Below, piece by piece: positions 32,305-36,924 of a stretch of DNA of 36,924 nucleotides. Source of the DNA: an uncultured Oscillospiraceae bacterium (GTDB taxonomy: Bacteria > Bacillota > Clostridia > Oscillospirales > Oscillospiraceae); assembly GCA_910587285.1 (NCBI GenBank), contig CAJULM010000028.1:1-36924 (forward strand), in the 5' to 3' direction. Within the stretch, counting starts at the first letter, position 1. Every line of letters begins with the position of its first letter. Under the pieces are notes generated by a model. It had not been told where the DNA came from. It ran no database searches and worked only from the letters and a program-made list of their open reading frames with translations. The translations under genes and the position numbers were made by a program.

Positions 32305-33600
32305 ATGCCTGAAATCAAATTAGAGCACATCACCAAGCGGTGGAACAAATTCTATGCCGTGGACGACCTGGATCTGGTCATCGGGGACAACGCTTTTGTC
32401 ACCCTGCTGGGCCCTTCCGGCTGCGGCAAGACCACCACCCTGCGCATGATCGCCGGGCTGGAAACCCCCACCAGCGGCCGCATCACCATCGGCGACCAGG
32501 TGGTATTCGACAGCGCCCTGGGCATCAACGTCCCCGCCAACAAGCGCAAGGTGGGCTTCCTGTTCCAGAACTACGCCCTGTGGCCCAACATGACGGTGTA
32601 TCAAAACATCGCCTTCGGCCTGTCCAACATCAAGGAGCCCCGCAAGCTGACCAAGCAGGAGATCGACGACACCGTCCACCGGGTGGCCCAGGTGGTGAAA
32701 ATCACCGCCTTCATGGACCGCTACCCCGCCGAGCTGTCCGGCGGCCAGCAGCAGCGGGTGGCCATCGCCCGCACCCTGGCCCCCGAACCCTCCGTGCTGT
32801 TCATGGACGAGCCACTGTCCAACCTGGACGCCAAGCTCCGGCTGGAAATGCGCTATGAGCTCCAGCGCCTCCATGTGGAGACGGGCTCCACCTTCGTCTA
32901 CGTCACCCACGATCAGATGGAGGCCATGACCCTGGCCACCCAGATCTGCCTCATCAACAACGGCGTTTTGCAGCAGTACGACGCCCCCCTCACCGTCTAC
33001 AACCGGCCCAACAACCTGTTCGTGGCCGACTTTGTGGGCAATCCCTCCATCAATTTCATTGAGGCCAAGGGGAAGCAGCGCCCGGACGGCGGGGTGGAGC
33101 TCACCATCCTGGGGGACAAAAAGGCCGTGTTCAAGCCCAACCAGCCCTTGGACCTGCCCGCCTGGTTCAAGGGCCGGGACGCCCGGGAGGCCCTGGCCGT
33201 CGACGCCCTCAAGAAGCGGGCGGCGGAAAAGGGCTACGTGGAGAAGGACAACAAGGACGAGACCTTCCGCTACCACATCGACAAGGTGGAGGAGGAGGAC
33301 CTTCCCCTCCAGGAGAACCCCGTTCTCACCGACGAGGATTTGGTGCTGGGCGTGCGGCCTGAGTTCATCGACATCGTGGCGGGCGGCGCGCTGGAGGGGG
33401 AAATCTACGGCGCTATGCCCACCGGCATGGAGTCCACCATCAAGGTGCGCGTGGGTGATTTCCTGCTCACCGGCGTGGTGTTCGGCAGCACCCTGTTCAC
33501 CATCGGCTCCAAGGTGCACATCGACATATCCGGGGACAACATCCTGCTGTTTGACCGCAGAAGCGGCCGGTGCATTACTGCGGGCTCGCTGGAGTGCTGA
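32305..33600 (+). CDS. ABC transporter ATP-binding protein (FbpC/AfuC-like)
   Basis: A 431-residue ATPase, longer than the common 350-370. The start at 32305 has TAGGAGG upstream. Walker A GPSGCGKTT, Q loop FLFQNYALWPNMTV, signature LSGGQQQR, Walker B VLFMDEPLSNLDAKL and switch histidine VTHDQMEAMT are all intact. The C-terminal regulatory part is TOBE-like (VLGVRPEFIDI, GALEGEIYGAMPTGMESTIK) and includes a charged insert at about residues 290-335 (AAEKGYVEKDNKDETFRYHI). It drives the double permease encoded just upstream. Close relatives energise import of iron, sugar phosphates, phosphonates or polyamines. Confidence 0.94.
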   Translation: MPEIKLEHITKRWNKFYAVDDLDLVIGDNAFVTLLGPSGCGKTTTLRMIAGLETPTSGRITIGDQVVFDSALGINVPANKRKVGFLFQNYALWPNMTVYQNIAFGLSNIKEPRKLTKQEIDDTVHRVAQVVKITAFMDRYPAELSGGQQQRVAIARTLAPEPSVLFMDEPLSNLDAKLRLEMRYELQRLHVETGSTFVYVTHDQMEAMTLATQICLINNGVLQQYDAPLTVYNRPNNLFVADFVGNPSINFIEAKGKQRPDGGVELTILGDKKAVFKPNQPLDLPAWFKGRDAREALAVDALKKRAAEKGYVEKDNKDETFRYHIDKVEEEDLPLQENPVLTDEDLVLGVRPEFIDIVAGGALEGEIYGAMPTGMESTIKVRVGDFLLTGVVFGSTLFTIGSKVHIDISGDNILLFDRRSGRCITAGSLEC

Positions 33601-33611
33601 ACCCGAAGCCG

Positions 33612-33656
33612 GCAGGGCGGAGAATCATTGTTCTCCGCCCTGCTTCTTGTATTTTT
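33612..33656 (+). terminator. Terminator of the ABC transporter operon
   Basis: GCAGGGCGGAGAA (33612-33624) pairs perfectly with 33631-33643 across a 6-base loop and is followed by a T-rich stretch ending TATTTTT. Its T tract overlaps the -35 box of the comF promoter. Confidence 0.88.
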
Positions 33657-33675
33657 CTCCGGCGCACGGTATAAT
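33647..33675 (+). promoter_or_regulatory. Promoter of comF-thiI
   Basis: TTGTAT (33647-33652) and consensus TATAAT (33670-33675) are 17 bases apart. The start would lie near 33682, about 29 bases before the GTG of comF. Confidence 0.8.
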
Positions 33676-33710
33676 AGAGCAACACGCATTGACGAAAGAA
33701 GGGACCGCCT

Positions 33711-34388
33711 GTGAAGCTGCTTCACGCCCTGCTGGACCTGCTCTATCCGCCCAAGTGCCCCTTCTGCGACCGCATCTTGGAGCGGGGCGAGGAGGGGCTG
33801 TGCGCCCGGTGCCAGCGCGCCCTCCCCTGGACGCAGCCGGGCGGCGGGGCGGCGCAGGGCTGCGACGCCTGTCTGGCCCCGCTGTACTATCAGAGCGGCG
33901 TGCGGGACGGGGTGCATCGCTATAAATTCGGCGGCGGAGCGTCCCACGCCAAGCTGTTCGGGCAGCTCATGGCCCAGTGTCTGGCCGACCGCTGGGACGG
34001 CCCCGTGGACCTGATCACCTGGGCGCCCCTCCACCCAGAGCGGCGCCGCCGCCGGGGCTACGACCAGGCCGAGCTGCTGGCCCGGCGGGTGGGAGAGCTG
34101 GCCGGAGTCCCCGTCGCGCCCGCTCTGGAAAAAATCCGGGCCACCGGAGCGCAGTCCCATCTTCAGGACGAGCGTGAGCGCCGCGCCAATGTGGAGGGCG
34201 CCTACCGCCCCTTGCCCCAAGCAGACCTGGCGGGCAAGCGTGTGGTGCTGGTGGACGACGTGCTCACCACCGGGGCCACCATGGCCCAGTGCGCCGCCTG
34301 CCTGCGCTCCGCTGGAGCGGAAACCGTGGTGGGCCTCACCCTGGCCCGGGCGGGACAGCACCTTGACAGCGCCTCCCATCCAGAGTAG
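33711..34388 (+). CDS. comF: ComF-family phosphoribosyltransferase-like protein
   Basis: A 225-residue protein with a GTG start at 33711 and AAGGGA upstream. The N-terminal zinc-finger region has Cys pairs in PKCPFCDRIL, CARCQ and GCDACLAPL. The C-terminal half is a type I phosphoribosyltransferase fold with the PRPP loop VVLVDDVLTTGATM. In Bacillus ComFC helps DNA uptake and recombination during competence; in anaerobes without known competence the role is unclear. It lies 34 bases before thiI and shares its promoter. Confidence 0.9.
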   Translation: MKLLHALLDLLYPPKCPFCDRILERGEEGLCARCQRALPWTQPGGGAAQGCDACLAPLYYQSGVRDGVHRYKFGGGASHAKLFGQLMAQCLADRWDGPVDLITWAPLHPERRRRRGYDQAELLARRVGELAGVPVAPALEKIRATGAQSHLQDERERRANVEGAYRPLPQADLAGKRVVLVDDVLTTGATMAQCAACLRSAGAETVVGLTLARAGQHLDSASHPE

Positions 34389-34422
34389 AATGGGCTGTGC
34401 TAATTCAGGAGGGAACAACGCT

Positions 34423-35595
34423 ATGAGAGAGATTATCCTGCTCAAGCAGGGAGAAATGGTCCTCAAGGGCCTCAACCGCCGGGGCTTTGAGGAAAAGCTG
34501 ATGGGCAACGCCAAGCGGCGGCTGAAAAAATACGGCTCCTTCAAGGTCTACACCCGCCAGTCCGCCACCTACGTGGAGTCGCTGGAGGAAAGCGCCGATT
34601 TTGAAGGGGCGTGGGCGGCCATGGGCAAGCTGTTCGGGGCGGTGGGGCTGTGCCGCGCCCAGGCCTGCCCCAAGGACAAGGACGCCATTGTGGCGTGCGC
34701 CGTGGACTATCTGGGGGACAAGCTGCGCGCCGCCCGCTCCTTCAAGGTGGAGTCCAAGCGGGCGGACAAGACCTTCCCCATGACCTCCATCCAGCTGTCC
34801 CAGTACGTGGGAGGCGAGCTTCACGACCGCTTCCCCCACCTCACGGCGGATATGCACCACCCGGAGCTCACCGTCCACGTGGAGGTGCGGGACTTTGACG
34901 CCTATGTCCACGCCGACCCGGAGCCCGGCGCGGGGGGCCTGCCCGTGGGCATGGGAGGCCGGGCGCTGTCCCTGCTGTCCGGCGGCATCGACTCCCCCGT
35001 GGCCTCCTACATGATCGCCAAGCGCGGCGTCATCGTGGACATGATCCACTATTACTCCTATCCCTACACCTCCCCGGAGGCCAAGAAGAAGGTGCTGGAC
35101 CTGGCCCGGCTGCTGGTGCCCTACACGGGCAAGCAGTGCGTCCACGTGGTGCCCTTCACCAAAATTCAGGAGGAGCTGCGCCGCTCCTGCCCGGAGGAGC
35201 TGTTCACCATCCTCATGCGCCGGTTTATGATGCGCATCGCCTGCCGAGTGGCCGAGAAAAACGGCATCCAGGCCCTGGTAACAGGCGAGTCGGTGGGCCA
35301 GGTGGCCAGCCAGACCCTGGACGCCATGGTGTGCACCGACGCGGTATGCACCCTGCCCGTCCTGCGCCCCTTAGTGGGGATGGACAAGGAGGAGATTGTG
35401 CGCATTTCCCGGAAAATCGGCACCTTCGACACCTCCATCCTGCCCTATGAGGACTGCTGCACCGTGTTCACCCCCAAGCACCCCCGCACCAAGCCAAAGC
35501 CGGAGGAGCTGGAGGAGGCGGAGGCCGCGCTGGACGTGGAGGCCATGGTGGAGGAGGCCGTGGCCGGCATCGAGCGGGTCATGCTGGATTTGTGA
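34423..35595 (+). CDS. thiI: tRNA 4-thiouridine synthase ThiI
   Basis: A 390-residue sulfurtransferase; the ATG at 34423 follows AGGAGGG at 9 bases, whereas the open frame continues upstream inside comF in a different frame. A ferredoxin-like and THUMP domain (residues about 1-165) precedes the PP-loop ATPase motif LSGGIDSPVASYM, which adenylates U8 of tRNA. The conserved PYEDCCTVFTPKHP and VTGESVGQVASQTL are present. The C-terminal rhodanese domain of E. coli ThiI is absent, as is usual in Firmicutes, where a dedicated cysteine desulfurase donates sulfur. It may also serve thiamine thiazole synthesis. Confidence 0.95.
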   Translation: MREIILLKQGEMVLKGLNRRGFEEKLMGNAKRRLKKYGSFKVYTRQSATYVESLEESADFEGAWAAMGKLFGAVGLCRAQACPKDKDAIVACAVDYLGDKLRAARSFKVESKRADKTFPMTSIQLSQYVGGELHDRFPHLTADMHHPELTVHVEVRDFDAYVHADPEPGAGGLPVGMGGRALSLLSGGIDSPVASYMIAKRGVIVDMIHYYSYPYTSPEAKKKVLDLARLLVPYTGKQCVHVVPFTKIQEELRRSCPEELFTILMRRFMMRIACRVAEKNGIQALVTGESVGQVASQTLDAMVCTDAVCTLPVLRPLVGMDKEEIVRISRKIGTFDTSILPYEDCCTVFTPKHPRTKPKPEELEEAEAALDVEAMVEEAVAGIERVMLDL

Positions 35596-35632
35596 AAAAG
35601 AGCGCCCATCCCCTTTGGGATGGGCGCTCTTC
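35595..35632. terminator. Bidirectional terminator between thiI and the convergent gene
   Basis: A perfect 15-base stem (35598-35612 with 35617-35631, loop CTTT). On the minus strand it is followed by TTTTT, giving a good terminator for the gene at 35639-36766. In the plus direction the T run is poor, but the stem overlaps the end of thiI. Confidence 0.85.
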
Positions 35633-35638
35633 CCATAT

Positions 35639-36766
35639 TCACGCCAGCGCCGGGGCCGTGGCCTGACGGATGCGGCAGGCCTCCTCGTCCATGGCGCTCA
35701 GCGCCCCGCGCAGAAACGCCGCGCTTCGCTCCCCGCAAGACAGCTCCACGTAATTCATCCGCTTGGGATCCAGCTCCTCTACCAAGGCCGCGCCGGTGGA
35801 GTAGTCCTTCCCCCGGCTGGTGGCCGACCAGCGCACAAACCCCGCCTGGGTCAGCTCCTGCCAGCCGTCCCTGTCCAGCCCGTCCGCCCTGACCACCAGG
35901 GCGCTGCACCAGGCGATGGAGGCCATCAGCAGCCGGCCCTCCTCCGCTTGGGCCAGGCAGTCCGGTCCGCTCTCCCCCTCTAAGCTCAGGCCCACCGTGT
36001 GGCCCGCCCCCACCAGGCGGCGGACCAAATCGTCCTGCTCCCACAGCTCGCCGGGGGTGAAGAAAAACAGCGCCCGCTCGCCTCTCGCCTCCAGCAGCTG
36101 CGCAATTTCCTCCGCCTGCCCTCCCCAGCGAAAGGCCAGGTACAGCTCCGCCTGGCTGGGCGCGGAGGACTCCTGCGGCTGGGACGAGGGCGACACCCCC
36201 GTCCCCCCGCCGTTTTCCACTGTGGAGAGATACCGCCGCAGGCTGTCCGCCAACAGACTGTCCCCCGCGTCCACAAATTCCACGTCGCTGAGAATGGCCG
36301 CGCTGTTGGTCACACGCACCAGCGTGCCGTACCGGGTGCGCACCCGAGAACAGCTGATGGTGCCGAAATACTCACACACCCAGTCGATGGGCACAAACAC
36401 CATGGAGTTGCGCACCACCGCCCGCACCGGCAGGCTGTTGCCCTGAAGGTCCTGGGCGGTGTTGGTCTGGGTGTCGAACATCACGCCCTTTTGTCCGCTG
36501 GATACCAGCAGCGTCCGCTTGGTGGCGATGTACACCGCGCTCACCTTCAGATCAATCCCGCTGATCCGGCTGGACAGCATGGTATAGGGCACGTAAAGCA
36601 TCCCGTCCACCATGGCGGGCACGTTTTCAGCGGTGGTCTCCATCACCGTGTCGTTCACCGCCATCAGGTACACCGTAGAGGAGGTCCCAAAGGCGGGCAC
36701 AGCAGCGCACAGCAGCAGCACCGCGCACAGCAGCGCCGCCAGTGTTCCTCGTTTCCAGAGCTTCAT
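35639..36766 (-). CDS. Secreted stalk-domain protein with a degenerate polysaccharide-deacetylase-like domain
   Basis: A 375-residue exported protein. The ATG at 36766 follows AAGGAGG at 6 bases; 15 upstream codons are unsupported. A signal peptide (LAALLCAVLLLCAAVPAFG) leads to a copper-amine-oxidase-N-like stalk domain (VPAMVDGMLYVPYTMLSSRI, GQKGVMFDTQTN, RNSMVFVPIDWVCEYFG). A Ser/Gln/Pro linker near 190-205 follows. The C-terminal domain looks like a NodB deacetylase by pattern (YLAFRWGGQAEEIAQLLEAR, ALFFFTP, RRLVGAGHTVGLSLEGE). However, the metal-binding FDDGP is replaced by FRWGG and the HSxxH motif by SLEGE. It is therefore probably catalytically dead and may bind cell-wall glycans. The exact role is unknown. 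Confidence 0.78.
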   Translation of the reverse strand: MKLWKRGTLAALLCAVLLLCAAVPAFGTSSTVYLMAVNDTVMETTAENVPAMVDGMLYVPYTMLSSRISGIDLKVSAVYIATKRTLLVSSGQKGVMFDTQTNTAQDLQGNSLPVRAVVRNSMVFVPIDWVCEYFGTISCSRVRTRYGTLVRVTNSAAILSDVEFVDAGDSLLADSLRRYLSTVENGGGTGVSPSSQPQESSAPSQAELYLAFRWGGQAEEIAQLLEARGERALFFFTPGELWEQDDLVRRLVGAGHTVGLSLEGESGPDCLAQAEEGRLLMASIAWCSALVVRADGLDRDGWQELTQAGFVRWSATSRGKDYSTGAALVEELDPKRMNYVELSCGERSAAFLRGALSAMDEEACRIRQATAPALA

Positions 36767-36856
36767 CGGGTCCCTCCTTGTCTGCGCTTGTGCGCACTGC
36801 GGTGTTCTCACGCTCGGGCTTCTTTGCTGTCACGCTTCGAAGCGGCCAAGACGCTC

Positions 36857-36918
36857 AGTCGCTTTCGTTGCGACTCGGACAAAATACAGATTTGCTCCGC
36901 AAATCTTGGTTTTTTGTC
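36857..36918. repeat. Hairpin cluster at the right edge
   Basis: AGTCGC (36857-36862) pairs with GCGACT (36870-36875). Further right AGATTTGC (36888-36895) pairs with GCAAATCT (36899-36906), enclosed by GGACAAAA (36877-36884) and TTTTGTCC (36912-36919). The second structure ends in TTTTTTG and could be a terminator for a gene beyond the window. No gene is visible in 36767-36924. Confidence 0.5.
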
Positions 36919-36924
36919 CTCGCT

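Overview
The window reads as GC-rich chromosomal DNA from a low-redundancy Gram-positive anaerobe. A clostridial gut bacterium of the Oscillospiraceae type (Flavonifractor, Pseudoflavonifractor or Lawsonibacter-like) is my best guess. The reasons are the Firmicutes gene pairs (yloU-fakA, a ThiI without rhodanese domain, ComF), strong AGGAGG ribosome binding sites, YesM-type kinases and a Tn4451-type mobilizable transposon. No species can be fixed from the sequence alone.

Layout. 1-2371: the 5' part of an oligopeptide-type lipoprotein, with a textbook sigma-54 promoter and upstream palindrome, and a PAS-AAA+-Fis enhancer-binding regulator that probably controls it. 2449-4516: yloU-fakA (Asp23-like protein and fatty acid kinase). 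4772-10609: a minus-strand cluster trmL, pgk, tpiA, gpmI, eno, which is lower glycolysis without a gap gene. 11015-17869: a plus-strand operon of three genes that stands apart from the housekeeping context: a putative ADP-ribosyltransferase-fold protein, a 1674-residue HD plus GHKL (Hsp90/MORC-like) ATPase, and an ImmA/IrrE-type zinc peptidase. This is the best candidate for an undescribed system, most likely a phage-defence or other conflict operon. About 17974-24336: a Tn4451-like mobilizable transposon with tnpX (large serine recombinase), tnpW, tnpZ (Mob/Pre relaxase), a 600-base non-coding region with long inverted repeats, a BlaI/BlaR1-like regulator pair as cargo, and a tnpV broken by two frameshifts.

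24462-33600: a sensing and uptake module. A minus-strand operon encodes a sensor lipoprotein, a YesM-type histidine kinase, an AraC-type response regulator and a Cof-type phosphatase. Facing away from it is a plus-strand ABC importer (binding lipoprotein, fused double permease, ATPase). The design resembles HptA-HptS-HptR sensors beside an AfuABC/FbpABC-type transporter, so the ligand may be a sugar phosphate, other organophosphate or ferric iron. 33711-36766: comF, thiI and a secreted protein with a stalk domain and a deacetylase-like domain that lacks its catalytic motif.

No tRNA, rRNA or CRISPR array was recognised. Long open frames antisense to the GC-rich genes are shadows and were left out. 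All family assignments come from reading motifs, not from searches.
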